From positions 1 through 64,000 of the forward strand of contig JBCAQO010000021.1 of NCBI GenBank assembly GCA_039111635.1: DNA of 64,000 bases, given 5' to 3'. The position numbers were made by a program, and so were the translations under genes. The notes beneath the pieces were generated by a model. The model saw only the letters and a list, made by a program, of their open reading frames with translations, searched no databases and was not told where the DNA came from. The number at the start of each line of letters is the position of its first letter. Position 1 is the first letter of the stretch. Shown here piece after piece: positions 1-10,487 of this stretch. The DNA is from Heterobasidion occidentale. Lineage: Eukaryota; Basidiomycota; Agaricomycetes; Russulales; Bondarzewiaceae.

Positions 1-856
1 AAAAAAATATACGGACAGCAAGTTATCGAGTTGGGTTTTGGTATCGTCGTGGATGACTAGTTGCTCACGTCGCTTGCGCGTCTTCGGGTGCAACGCGCTT
101 CAAAGCTTCAACGCTGCTTCAGCATGGGCGGCCATTTCTCACGGACCCAGGTCCGCCGCGGATTGCTCGATTGAACGTGGCCCCTACAACTCCCCTACAT
201 CTCACCAGAGGCCTTCATCTACAATTGACGCAGGGCCGTCAATCATGCACAGAACACCGAGTCGAGGTATGTTATCGGCTCATTTCCTCCGACAGTTCTA
301 GTCTTGCACATTTCACAATTCGGCCAAAGGGCAGACATGAATTTTCGGCAGCGATCTTCCACGACCATCTTTTCACGTTCTAAACGGTCCAAAGTAGGAA
401 GCCCCTCGACCTTTCGAAAATCTGTCTAGAAATGTGCGTAAAAAATGCTCCTCGCCTGGCAAGAAGGCATAGACCCCCCAAAGGCTTGCGAGTGTGAAGT
501 CAGCGGAGTTTTGCAAGTTCAGAAAGGCTATTTCCTCATATATAGCTAGGAATTAGGGTCCCCCACGAGAGGGACTCCTCGTACCGGTGAAACTTGACTC
601 AAGGACAGCGAAGGCGTTCGAGCTCCGGCGCTCTGCATCATCTGACGACCCACTCGGACGTCATTTTGACAGCTGAGCGGGGCACCCCGCCCACCACCGA
701 ACCGACGCATCATCACCTGTCGGCATCGCCATTTCTTCGATTCATGCAGGCGCCGACCTCAGGCGAGAGTTGCCTTCTCGAGTAATCACCTTGCCGTTGA
801 ACCGCCCATTGTTTTCTTCGCTTGACGCCGCCTCTCCATGCGCGTCTCTAGGTGCT
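1..856. other. No supported gene (left flank)
   Basis: Short open frames occur on both strands, but none shows a recognisable domain, a convincing start context or an intron-exon pattern. I see nothing that can be supported as a gene here. Confidence 0.5.
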
Positions 857-1022
857 TGTCAACGCCGTCCTGATCTCTGCGGGGTTGCCAAAAAAAATGG
901 GGGCATTGGGGCCGTCGGTCCCAACGTGAGCGCCCCATTCTGTCAACGTCGTCTTGATTTTTGCGGAGCTGCCAAAGACAGGCGGGGCGTTGGAGCGTTC
1001 GGTCCCAACGCATATGCCCCAT
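857..1022. repeat. Two tandem copies of a diverged 84-bp unit
   Basis: Two adjacent copies start at 857 and 941. Both begin TGTCAACG(C/T)CGTC and both contain GGTCCCAACG. They differ by scattered substitutions, so the duplication is not recent. The pair ends about 170 bp upstream of the start codon of the secreted-protein gene, so it may lie in that promoter. No function can be read from the sequence. Confidence 0.7.
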
Positions 1023-1189
1023 GCTCGGTCACCTGGTAGCATCGTCCATTCGAGGGGACAACTTATATTTCTATAGGCAGTCTCTCCAAGCTGCGCATCT
1101 GCTTAAATACCGCAGGATCCTGAGCGTCGACTCTCACAACCCCCCGTCGTCTCTCTCAAAGCTACTACATCTCTACACCTTGAACAACT

Positions 1190-1541
1190 ATGACTCGCTT
1201 CTTCGCGTCCTTCTCCACGATGCTCCTTCTGGGGCTCTCGCTGTTCGCAGTCTCCCCTGTGGGCGCTGCGGGATTAGCTGGAGATTCCCTGTGAGCTATA
1301 CGCCATGGCTTTCTGTTTGTGTCACTGATCTCGCTCGACCGTACACAGCTCAGCACGCTCTTCCGATGCCCCGACATGCCAGTGCAAGGACATCTTCACC
1401 AACGACGTTGATAAAGACACCACCAAGAGCTGCTGCGCTCAAGTCCAAGGGACTCCCGTCAATTATGGCTGCATGACGGATCAGACAGGCGAGTTCATCA
1501 AATGCTGCGGTGCCAACAACGAACAGGGCGGATGTTTCTGA
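1190..1541 (+). CDS. Small secreted cysteine-rich protein, two exons
   Basis: Exon 1 is 1190-1290, the intron 1291-1348 (58 bp, GTGAGC...CACAG) and exon 2 1349-1541, giving 97 residues. Residues 1 to about 26 form a clear signal peptide: MTRFF, then a leucine-rich core, then VGAAG. The mature part has eight cysteines in the order C-x-C, CC, C, CC, C. A TTAAATA box lies at 1101-1107, about 85 bp before the ATG, followed by a pyrimidine-rich stretch, as in many basidiomycete promoters. The size, signal peptide and cysteine content fit the loose class of fungal small secreted proteins (effector-like or cell-surface). The spacing does not match hydrophobins, because C1 and C2 are only one residue apart and the CC pair is the third and fourth cysteine. 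The splice model was chosen because it joins the signal peptide to the cysteine-rich frame without a stop. The role is unknown. Confidence 0.8.
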
Positions 1542-2255
1542 TCGCTGGTAAGCTGCAATCATGTGCCTAGTTGTTTCGCTGTACTCAATCTTCATGTTTT
1601 ATGCTAGCACACGAAATTTCATGCCGGGTCGTGGTGAGGCTGACTGTCCAGAAGGGGAAGATATGATCCGTGTCTTCTCTCCCGTTCGCCACGCTTGGGA
1701 TGACTCAAATATGCTTGTTACCCTCTCAAATCATTTGACCGTGACATGTTTAACGGTGTTGTACGATACGCGTCGAAACCGTTGTCCCCAGTATTCTTTT
1801 GAAAGTGTGTGTTCGAGGTGGAAGCGTGTTTATCACAGTCTGATGTTTGACCTCAAGTCCTCAAGGTAGAGAACTTACAACAGAATGAGTGCGTGCTGAC
1901 TCGACATGAACCAGCAACAAGAACTAATTGAAAGATCAACTTTTTCCTATTCGCCACCACTGGTTGGTATAATCCATATGAACATCGAGATTCATATCCA
2001 CCCTGTCCCTGCATACAGATGCAAGAAGTACTGTGAAGGGTACTCAATGTACCTGCAACACAAATAGAGTATGCTTAATCCAAGCTCAGATACCCCGGTA
2101 GCCGTATCCAAAACGTGACATGGATTAGCCATTACATATCGATATCCCAAGGCAGACAAGGGACCGAGCGTCAGTCAAACGGTAGAGTGTAACGAACGGA
2201 TATAATATATTGGTACACGATCCTGCATATCATATGAGCTTCTGAGCGCCTGTCA
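1542..2255. other. Intergenic, no supported gene
   Basis: This should contain the 3' untranslated region of the secreted-protein gene. The short open frames have no recognisable features. Confidence 0.5.
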
Positions 2256-3610
2256 TGATTGGAACGAGGGTTTACGCACGACTTGAAGAACTGGCGAGAA
2301 TTTGAGGTCATTACGACTGCCCCTCCTTTGCAGCTTCCCCCCATCAAGTATCTGGTCGTCAAACAGACGTCCGAATGCGATCCTCATCTTGCTCGAGGAT
2401 TCGCAGTCTATCGTCCACAGCTTATTGGTAGCTCGTGTGATTAGATCTCCTTCGCGTAAGGGAGGTATCGGCCTTTTCTGATCATCGGGTCTCAACCGGA
2501 TAGGCTCTGCAATCTTCACGAGGCGCAGAGCTAGATACCGCTTGCCAGCGTGCGATGGCAAGGGAGAGCGTTCAAAGCAAACATGAATGATGCCTGCGGG
2601 CGACTGCGTCAGCGTGCGCTCGAGAACTCGTCTCGGAAGCAGAAACTGGGATACCTGCATCGAAAGCAGTGTGTATGCATCGTCGCTGCGTCTTGGGGTT
2701 GATAGACCTGGACGTCCACGGAGGCCAATGCCTGCTCTTGGAGGCGGCGTCTTCACGATCGGTCCAGAGGACGAATGTGGCGCTCGCAAGATTCATAGAG
2801 AACACCTGGCCAAGTTTCAGGACCGGGCGAATTCGTTTTGCCCGTAAGTGCTCGATGGCCGACTGGTTGAGACGCGTGCGCAGAGACCACGCTTGTTCCG
2901 CGATTTCTTTGGTGACCAAATTTTCCTTGAGAAGCAGTTCGCCCAAAGGACTATACTGCCCTATGTTCAACACCTGGAAAAGTGTGATACCCCACGCGAG
3001 GCCGTCCGTACCAAGAAGATCGAAACCAGCAGCAAAGCTAGAAGGACCACTGTCTCGAGTAACACGGAAGCGGATTTGGCTATCAACAGGTGACTCTCGG
3101 TTCGCCCAGTAGTAAAAAAATCCGTCGGTTTCCGTGGGAAACGGCTGAAAGCCATTCTGTCGTGACCCGTAGATGATTCCATCCTTTTGCTGTACAAGGA
3201 GACGCCTTGTTCGGTGTTCTTTACCCGGCAGATGGGAGATAATCTTTTAAGCCGAACGAAATCAGAGGATCGCAGACGTGCTGGGTTCAGGGTCTCAAAC
3301 AAACGGAAAGCTGCAAAAGGGCGCCCGACCTTTGAAAAGCCGGTGGGTGTTTTGGAAAGCGATTGAGATGAATCTTGAACATACTTTCAGCAATTTCGGT
3401 GCTCCCGTAGAGGACGTAGATGATAAACTCTCGGATATAGGTAGTGTTGACAGGCATGCAGTCGGCATTTTCAATCGAGGGAGACGAAGAGCGACAGGAA
3501 GGTGTGTGAAACGAATCCATGAGGAAAGAAACCTCATGGTGCCTACGATTGGACGAATGCGAGGTGTGTCAAAAATAGATTCGCCCCGAACCATATGGCG
3601 AATCACACAC
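2256..3610 (-). pseudogene. Decayed hypothetical gene, multi-exon
   Basis: Coding-like segments run in order on the minus strand but in different frames. One near 3520-3380 contains YIREFIIYVLYGSTEIAES. One near 3345-3240 contains GRPFAAFRLFETLNP, and one near 3120-2980 contains DSGPSSFAAGFDLLGTDG. Another near 2970-2780 starts VLNIGQYSPLGELL and ends in a stretch with FSMNLASATFVLW, and a last one reaches 2256. Some frame changes could be introns. At least the change near 3340 has no good splice sites and looks like an indel. The text resembles a repeated family of long, uncharacterised basidiomycete proteins, but I cannot name a domain. Its relation to the neighbouring kinase-like pseudogene is not evident. 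Confidence 0.4.
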
Positions 3611-3989
3611 CCTGCAGAATAGAGAGGATATTCAAGGTATGATCATAGTTTGAACTTCGATGGTGGCAAGGCAAGGGAAGTCTTAACCCTAACACAGGGG
3701 CAATCAGACGCGTCGATCGAGGGTAACGTGATGCGGAGAACTAGTAGACTCAACAGTCGTCTACCACAGACATAACACTGGATATCTTACGGCGATGGGG
3801 TCGCTCTCACTCCGTATATGAATAAGAGGTATATGGAGCTGAATTTCACACTTGCCAGAGTTTCTATCTTCAAAAGGGACATCATCATGCAACTCTGGAC
3901 TGCAGACAGAATGATGATATGCCACCTTATGCAACTGTACTTATGTATGTGAGCACTGAATATATCCCTTTTCATATAAAGGATGCCCC

Positions 3990-5098
3990 GAACAAGTGCA
4001 TCGAACTCGGTGGATGCGTAAAAAGAGCGAATCTGCTCATGTGAACGAAAAAGGCAGAGGAAATCCTCCTGTTTACGTATGTCTTGCCTGGACAGCAAAA
4101 AAGCACTGTAGAAGCATACGAGGTGAGACAGTAGAAGTCACCAGTATTACTGATGCCAGGAAAGCTAGATGTAGCACAGGCAATATTTCCATAGATACCT
4201 TTCGGCCTCACGCTCGTCCAAATACTGCGGGAACACTTGTGACATCAAGGCAAGCTAGTTCCCCTGGAGAATACGATAGACAGGAAGATACGTGGCTTTC
4301 GTGAACTCCCTGAACCAACAATATCATTGGGATGAAAAAGAGCTCAATCAAATCAAGGGACGCACTAGTATTCAGGGAGCCAGCCAGCCGCCTCCCAGTC
4401 TATGATTCCAGTGATGTGGAGATTGTCGTCGACGAGAAGTTACAAGGGCCCAGGTCATTGTGGGTGAACACCACTCGATGGGGCCGCGAGTGCACCTGGC
4501 GAATTTTGTACCATATCAAGTCCAACTGATCTTCGGGCAACTCTAGAGAAGCCCGTGTAATGAGCTGGTCATGGAACTCCTCGACAGAACTGAAAGGCCC
4601 CAGCGGGCGTGTGCCGTGCGATAGGCGCTCGCAGTAGAGCGGCGTGTCGTCGAACCGGCTAACCCGCTTGGACGGCGCTGGTAGACTGCGAAGGTTGGCG
4701 AGGATGGTAGATAGTTCTCGGCTCAGCGTCAATAGCTGGGTGTGCAACAATGTGCGGTAAATCTCAGACAAGGACCCCCCGGCAAGGCGCGAAAGGACGA
4801 GGACAGTCGCGCCGTCGATGGCAAAATTGTCGATTACGACGGGGACCGGAACGTTGGTATGTTTGCGAACGAATTCGATTACGCGGCCTTCTGTGGGGCG
4901 AATGAGATTATGAGGACGCCCATCTTGATGTACCTGCCACCATAGAGCCGTTGCGCTTTGCTCTGTCCCCAGCGTTTGTTGCTCCGGCGAATGAGACAAC
5001 ACCAAAGCCAAAAGCGTGTCCTTTGAGGAATGACTTGAATGATGGCTGAAAGGACGTGATAGAGAACTGCTGGGGCCATGTGGGACGAGTGACTTCAA
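3990..5098 (-). pseudogene. Aminoglycoside-phosphotransferase-like kinase, broken
   Basis: The open part 5098-4400 encodes an N-lobe (RPTEGRVIEFVRKHTNVPVP, then VLVLSRLAGGSL) and the catalytic loop FTHNDLGPCN, the H-x-D-x4-N signature of the APH/choline-kinase superfamily, which phosphorylates small molecules. Directly after the loop the frame is lost by one base. The continuation in the next frame reads LVDDNLHITGIIDWEAAGW, the expected Mg-binding IIDWE segment. Beyond it, a splice between 5'-GTGCGT and 3'-TTCAG would create TAG where a tryptophan codon would be expected. More frame changes follow before a segment with VFPQYLDEREAERYLW. At least three lesions point to a pseudogene, though one or two could be sequencing errors. 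The substrate is unknown. Confidence 0.65.
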
Positions 5099-5262
5099 CG
5101 CTTCTTCAGCGGCAAAGAGAACTTACAGTGAACTTACTCGCAATGGCATTCGGCATCTCGCGTAAAGGGCGCGCAGATACTCAAGAGAACGTCCAGAAAT
5201 TCATGATGCATAAGAGAACGAATGCGACACAGAACATATATGCAGTGTTTATGGGGACTCGG

Positions 5263-5561
5263 TGTAGAAATACGGGCTAGAAGGTAATATCTCAGCGTCT
5301 ATTAGAACACTACGAAAGGCTATACGACATCTACCTAGAAGGTAATATCTATTCCAAAGTATTGTAAGTGTCAATCTGAGAGTATGTAATAGAAGCGGGC
5401 TCACCTCAGCGTCTATTAGAACACTGAGGGAAGCCTGCGCTGGCCGCGCTCGTAGTACGAGCGCGGTGGCTGAGAACTGTATAGTATCTCGGTAATACCC
5501 GAGCCAATGAGAAGTGAGTTAAGTAATATGTAAGAAATAGGTGATTTGCCTTAATTCAACA
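5263..5561 (-). repeat. Copia 3' LTR (299 bp)
   Basis: On the plus strand it starts TGTAGAAATAC and ends TTCAACA. It is 114 bp longer than its partner at 51965-52149 because the segment after CTCAGCGTCTATTAGAACAC (5291) is followed by extra sequence and a second copy of the same bases at 5405. The 16-base string CTAGAAGGTAATATCT also occurs twice. A polypurine tract (GAGGGGGTG on the minus strand, 5562-5570) abuts it, as expected for the 3' LTR of a minus-strand element. Confidence 0.92.
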
Positions 5562-5570
5562 CACCCCCTC
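5562..5570 (-). promoter_or_regulatory. Copia polypurine tract
   Basis: GAGGGGGTG on the minus strand, directly before the 3' LTR. This is the expected primer site for plus-strand DNA synthesis. Confidence 0.75.
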
Positions 5571-8500
5571 AAATCTCCTGAAGTCCGATTAGCTCTGCCA
5601 TCTTCTCAACCTTCTGACGAGCCAAGGGTTTGGTAAACCCATCAGCAGCCATTTCCCCTGTGGGGCAATATCGCAGCTCAATCAGGTTCTTCTCGATGAT
5701 GTCACGGATGAAATGGTATCGGATGTCAATGTGTTTTGTGCAGGAGTGGAAAGCATCATTCTTGGCGAGGGAGATAGCAGATAGATTGTCTCCAAATAGA
5801 ATGGTCGGCACAGTCAAGGGGGAGAGTAAATTACTCAGAAGCATGCGAATCCATAGCGCTTCTTTCGTCGCATGAGCAAGTGCAACATACTCAGCTTCGG
5901 TGCTCGACTGAGCAACAATGGTCTGTTTCTTAGAAGACCAAGAAACGGCACCACCATCGAACAGAAAAACGTATCCCGAGATTGAGCGTCGGTGTTCCTG
6001 ACCTCCATGATCTGCGTCCGAGAATCCTTCAATACCTCGCTGTTCCCTTCCGAATGTCAACCACAGCTCCCGTGTTCCCTTCAAATACCTCAACAGTCGC
6101 TTTGCGGCTTCCCAATGAGCACGTCCTGGATTCTGCATGAATTGCGAAAGGTACGATACCGCAAAACAAATGTCTGGTTGAGCAGCAACAGCGGCATACA
6201 TAGCCGATCCGATGAGTTCCTGATAGGGGACATTACGCATTTCGGCATACTGCTGCGGCGTAGACGGGGACTGCAATGCAGAGAGATGGGTATTTGGATC
6301 CGTAGGAGTAGACAATGGATTGGCGGATTCGAGATTAAAACGTGAGAGAATCGTGTCGATGTACACTCGCTGAGACAAGGATATGGTCCGCGCCCCGCGA
6401 TCGCGTTTGATCTCGATACCGAGAAGCCAATGGATCTTGCCCAAGTCAGTCATCTCGAAGGCATCATTCAGAGCAGCTTTCATAGCCAGGATTCCATCAA
6501 CGGTATCGGAGAAGATCGACAGATCATCCACGGAGACTGAAATAATGGAGATTCCGGCCGAGTCTGGCTTGTAAAACACCCCATGTTCGACAGGACATAC
6601 CACAAATCCCATTTTGAGGAATGCATGGCTGAGTTTTTGATACCATCGACGACTGGACTGTTTTAGACCATAGATAGTCTTAAAAAGACAGACCTTGGCC
6701 TGGAGGCCGGGAGAGATGTACCCGGGAGGCTGCTTCATGTAGATCACCTCCTCGAGGTCCCCATTGAGGAAAGCGTTTTTGACATCCATCTGGTGGATCT
6801 CCCAGTCAAATCGGGCAGCGAGAGCGAGCAGAATTCGGATAGTCGTGAGTTTTGCGACCGGTGCGAAGGTGTCGCCATAGTCGAGTCCGGGGACTTGAGT
6901 GAAGCCTTGCGCAACGAGGCGCGCCTTGTATTTGACAATCTCGCCTGACGCGCCCCGTTTGAGCTTGAAAACCCACTTGGAACCAACGACATTCGCGTCG
7001 GGCGGCCTGTCGACGAGAGTCCAGGTTTTGAGCTTGTGCATGCGAGCAAGCTCATCTTTGATTGCGGCGTCCCAACTCGGCCAGTCCGGTCGTTGCCGGG
7101 CTTCTTCAACATTGCGTGGCTCCAATCCCTCCGTCGTCTCTGCTCCCATGGCCCACTCAATGCCTTCCCATTTTCTCCCTACCATCTCCACCTCCTCCAG
7201 CTCTATTCGTTCCTCGTCAACGTCCCTCACGAATGCCTCCAGCGCTCCGGCTTGTAGCGCATCAGCCGCAGCACCCGCAGACGTGTCGTCAGCCTTGGGA
7301 GCGGTGCGCATGCCGCGCGGAACAACTGGCGCGCGCGCGCTGCCGGTCATTGTCCCTTCTCCATGCTCAAGACGCCGGATGTAGTCGGAGGGTTTGGGAG
7401 TACGGCGGGGACGCGTCGTTTCGACGCTGGGGGGGGAGTCAGAGCGCTTGGCAATGAGTTCAGGTATGTTTGCGTCGTTTGCAGCGCTAGCGTCTGGCTG
7501 CGCTTGAGCCGTGTCGTTGTACTGACTGTCCGAGGGGTTTTCAGGTCTTTCCTGCTCGTTCTTGAGCTGCGATGCGTCGGCGGCGCTCGGTGACGACGCA
7601 TCCGGGGTGTCAGGTGCACTTGCGCGGCCTGCACCCTGCGCGGGCTTTTCTGGCGCTCGTACGTTCGCGTTCGGGTTGTTGATCTCGTTGACAACGACTT
7701 CCGGTAAAGGTGAGTCGTCCCAGCGAATGTTGCGCTCGACGCTGATCCTCCGTTTCGTCGGCCAATACACCAAGATGCCCTTGCTTTCAGCGCTATGGCC
7801 GACGAAGCGTCCTTCATCAGCTTGCGCGTCGAGCTTGCTCCGCCCCTCGATTTTCACCCACACCCGGCATCCCCATACGTGGAGATTGCTCAGATCCGGC
7901 TTTGTGCCGTGGACTTTCTCGTATGGTGTCGTACCTGCCAAGCTCCTCGACCCAGTCCGATTCCAGAGCCAGACAGCGTGCAACATGGCCGCGCCCCATA
8001 GAGACTTCGGGAGGCCTGACGCTATCAACAGTGCGCGGCCGCGTTCGACAACGGTACGTAGAAAATGTTCTGCCTTTCCATTTTGGGCTGACGAATCATG
8101 AACGGTCTTTTCGTGGATTGTCCCATTGTTTTTGAGGTGCGTTTCAAATTCGTCTGAGGTGTACTCCCCTCCGCGATCCGTGCGTAACGTGCCAACCTGA
8201 GTGACTCCGCGATGGCCTTTTAAGAAAGCCTCGTGCTGCACATAGTGACGAAAAGCCTCGCTCTTAGACCGTAAGAGTTTGAGGACAATCTCCTGCGAGT
8301 AGTCGTCCATGATGGGCATTGCGTACCGATAACCAGTGAGAGAGTTTACGGGCGCTGGACCCCATAAGTCAGAGTGTAGTAGCTCGCCATAGCGGGATGC
8401 TCGTGCACGCGTACGTTCCTTCGGGAACAAGACCCGCGTCATCTTGGCCTGTACACAGGCTGTGCATAGCTCATGGTCGGCGGAGTGGTTGTCGAGGGTG

Positions 8501-9282
8501 ATACCTTTGACTAGGCCATCAGTTATGAGTTTCTTTGCCGATTCGAGTGAGATGTGACCGAGTCTTTGGTGTAGCTCCTTCGCTGATAGCACGAGGTTGG
8601 CGGAAGCTTCTTCCTCTTCCCCCTCGCGTGTTATCAGGGGAGAACTCTCGGCCAGTTGTGCAGAACTTGAAAGCGTGTGATTAACCACTTTGTACAGGTT
8701 GTTCGTGCGAGGGATGCGCGCGACAATGCGGTTCGAAGGATCACTGATCTGGCAGATCCCATGTCGCAAGTGGATGGAGTAACCGGCTTCGTCAATGCGA
8801 CTAGCTGAAATCAGGGTGATGGCGATGGATGGTGCATACAACACATCAAATAGGCGGACAGTGGTATTCCTGTTCCCATTCGGAAGTAGTACGGTGATGG
8901 TACCACGTCCAGTAGCCATGAAGGTGCGTTTATCGGCGGCGTGAATTGGTTTTGGCGGGATGCTGACAAAATCGGAGAATTCCTCGTGATAGGGAGACAT
9001 ATGGTGGCTCGCACCGGTGTCGAGGCATCGTACGCGAGTCGTGGGCAAAGCTGCGGGGTCGGCGATCAAAGCGGTCAAGTCGAAAGATGCTGAGAACCCA
9101 AATTCGGGGTCGTCCTCCTCAGCAAAAGCTATGTTTCCCGAGCTTGCATTACGAGTTTTCTTGTGTTCACCCGGTCGATGCGCGCCTGCCGGCCACTGTC
9201 CTTCCTTCCCTCCACCGGGTCGGAAGCAGTCAGCAGCAATGTGGTTGGTCAGTCCACAGTTGTTACACTTCTTGCCACTCAA
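5569..9282 (-). CDS. pol: Copia pol: zinc knuckle, protease, integrase, RT, RNase H
   Basis: One open frame of 1237 codons. In order it shows the gag zinc knuckle CNNCGLTNHIAADC (near residue 6), the aspartic protease site CLDTGASHHMS (about 87), the integrase zinc motif (HQRLGH...CTAC, about 240-280) and the integrase core with DLWG, TDRGGEY and QNGKAE. The RT follows with KWVFKLKR, QMDVKNAFLNGDL and the catalytic SVDD (6523-6534), then RNase H with SDADHGG and the final ADGFTKPL. This order (integrase before RT) defines Ty1/copia. The full-length frame suggests the element was young when it was split. The RT box reads SVDD where YVDD is usual. The start at 9282 is only the upper limit of the frame; translation would come through from gag upstream. 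Confidence 0.93.
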   Translation of the reverse strand: MSGKKCNNCGLTNHIAADCFRPGGGKEGQWPAGAHRPGEHKKTRNASSGNIAFAEEDDPEFGFSASFDLTALIADPAALPTTRVRCLDTGASHHMSPYHEEFSDFVSIPPKPIHAADKRTFMATGRGTITVLLPNGNRNTTVRLFDVLYAPSIAITLISASRIDEAGYSIHLRHGICQISDPSNRIVARIPRTNNLYKVVNHTLSSSAQLAESSPLITREGEEEEASANLVLSAKELHQRLGHISLESAKKLITDGLVKGITLDNHSADHELCTACVQAKMTRVLFPKERTRARASRYGELLHSDLWGPAPVNSLTGYRYAMPIMDDYSQEIVLKLLRSKSEAFRHYVQHEAFLKGHRGVTQVGTLRTDRGGEYTSDEFETHLKNNGTIHEKTVHDSSAQNGKAEHFLRTVVERGRALLIASGLPKSLWGAAMLHAVWLWNRTGSRSLAGTTPYEKVHGTKPDLSNLHVWGCRVWVKIEGRSKLDAQADEGRFVGHSAESKGILVYWPTKRRISVERNIRWDDSPLPEVVVNEINNPNANVRAPEKPAQGAGRASAPDTPDASSPSAADASQLKNEQERPENPSDSQYNDTAQAQPDASAANDANIPELIAKRSDSPPSVETTRPRRTPKPSDYIRRLEHGEGTMTGSARAPVVPRGMRTAPKADDTSAGAAADALQAGALEAFVRDVDEERIELEEVEMVGRKWEGIEWAMGAETTEGLEPRNVEEARQRPDWPSWDAAIKDELARMHKLKTWTLVDRPPDANVVGSKWVFKLKRGASGEIVKYKARLVAQGFTQVPGLDYGDTFAPVAKLTTIRILLALAARFDWEIHQMDVKNAFLNGDLEEVIYMKQPPGYISPGLQAKVCLFKTIYGLKQSSRRWYQKLSHAFLKMGFVVCPVEHGVFYKPDSAGISIISVSVDDLSIFSDTVDGILAMKAALNDAFEMTDLGKIHWLLGIEIKRDRGARTISLSQRVYIDTILSRFNLESANPLSTPTDPNTHLSALQSPSTPQQYAEMRNVPYQELIGSAMYAAVAAQPDICFAVSYLSQFMQNPGRAHWEAAKRLLRYLKGTRELWLTFGREQRGIEGFSDADHGGQEHRRSISGYVFLFDGGAVSWSSKKQTIVAQSSTEAEYVALAHATKEALWIRMLLSNLLSPLTVPTILFGDNLSAISLAKNDAFHSCTKHIDIRYHFIRDIIEKNLIELRYCPTGEMAADGFTKPLARQKVEKMAELIGLQEI

Positions 9283-9396
9283 TGACTGATTAGCCTTCTT
9301 CCCCCTCTTCCCCTTTCCCTTCTTGAAACCCCCTTGCGAGTAAAGGGCCGTCTCGTCAGACGGGGCCTTCTTCTTGAGTCGGGTTTGGATGGATCT

Positions 9397-9653
9397 TCAA
9401 TCATACTCCTGTGTGATATGTTGGAGTGTTCCATGAGGGGTAAGTTTCTGCGAGCTAAGCGATGCGGAAGTAGTGATCACTGATATCACAGACTCGTAGG
9501 ATTTTGGAAGGGAGGATAGGATTACGGCAACAAAATCGTCATCGCTGAGAGCACAGCCCATTCCGGTAAGTTGGTTTTGAAGTCTGAGGAGGCTATCGAG
9601 ATGAGCGCGCACATCACCACCTTCGATGCATCGAGTGTCGTGGATACGGCGTC
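9397..9653 (-). pseudogene. gag: Copia gag, second half
   Basis: The frame with RCIEGGDVRAHLDSLLRLQ and LPKSYESVISVITTSASL is typical of the copia Gag capsid (UBN2-type) region. It ends in TGA after HITQEYD. The reading then resumes in another frame through a lysine-rich linker (9283-9396) to the zinc knuckle, so one frameshift separates it from pol. Its first codons are cut by G1 at 9653, and the missing half lies at 51548-51960. Confidence 0.85.
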
Positions 9654-10486
9654 TGTTAGGACCGCGTCCTAACACGTGCTTCGCACGTGAGTGGATGGGC
9701 TGGTCAAGTGCTTCGGACTTGCTGCAGATTTGGATCGCTTTCCATGACTCTTTACCATTTACATGCTAACGCATGAACGCTGACTTCTAGTTCCTGATTC
9801 TTGATGTGGACAGACATTGGTTCCTGACCCCAGTTCCTGGTTCCTGATCGATCAAAGATGTGGATGGACATTAGTGATCTGATTACCATATTTGGTTACA
9901 TGGCAGGTCGATGAGGCATTCTAGCTTATGGATCTCGATCGTTGACTTCGGTACCTGAGAAGCGCACAGACCAGATCCTGATCCTGCCCTAGATACTTCT
10001 TTATGTAAATAGCCGAGATGAGCTTCTAAGAAGCTCAGCTCGTTCACCTGTAATACACTTGATCTCTGCACTGCACCTGGCGTCTGGCTACCTTCCTAGC
10101 CCACGCTTCGTGATCTCTGTCAGATCTGAGACACTCTTTACACGGTCTGACAAAGCACTGGACTCGTCTCCCTTCCCTCCCCTCCCTCTACTCATCCGCT
10201 TCTATACCGGGCTAGCTGCCTTCCACGTTCTCAGTTGGACACCCCCTCATGTCATCTGTTGGACAGGAGAAGATCATCCGGTTCCTGCTCATCATCGAGA
10301 AGACCTCGAAGATCACCTTCTCAATCTCTTCGAGAACAAAGCCGACAGCGACCCCGAGTTCCTCGAAAGAGCCAAAGACGATCCATCGTCTTCATCCATT
10401 GGAGTCTACGACTGTACGAACCAGTGGAGGTTTAGCCTAGGGACCCCTTCGTGCATTGGTGCACGTGATAGGTCTCCGACCTAACA
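9654..10486 (+). repeat. G1 5' LTR
   Basis: 833 bp, TGTTAGG...CCTAACA. A TATA-like TATGTAAATA lies at 10002-10011. About 25 bp later AGCTCGTTCA (10037-10046) is the predicted transcript start. Most substitutions relative to the 3' LTR at 50714-51547 are C-to-T or G-to-A at CpG. Confidence 0.95.
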
Positions 10487-10487
10487 C

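Noticed and set aside
1190..1541. Hydrophobin
   Set aside because: Eight cysteines are present, but the order and spacing (C-x-C first, CC as third and fourth) do not fit the C-CC-C-C-CC-C hydrophobin pattern, and no hydrophobic patches follow.
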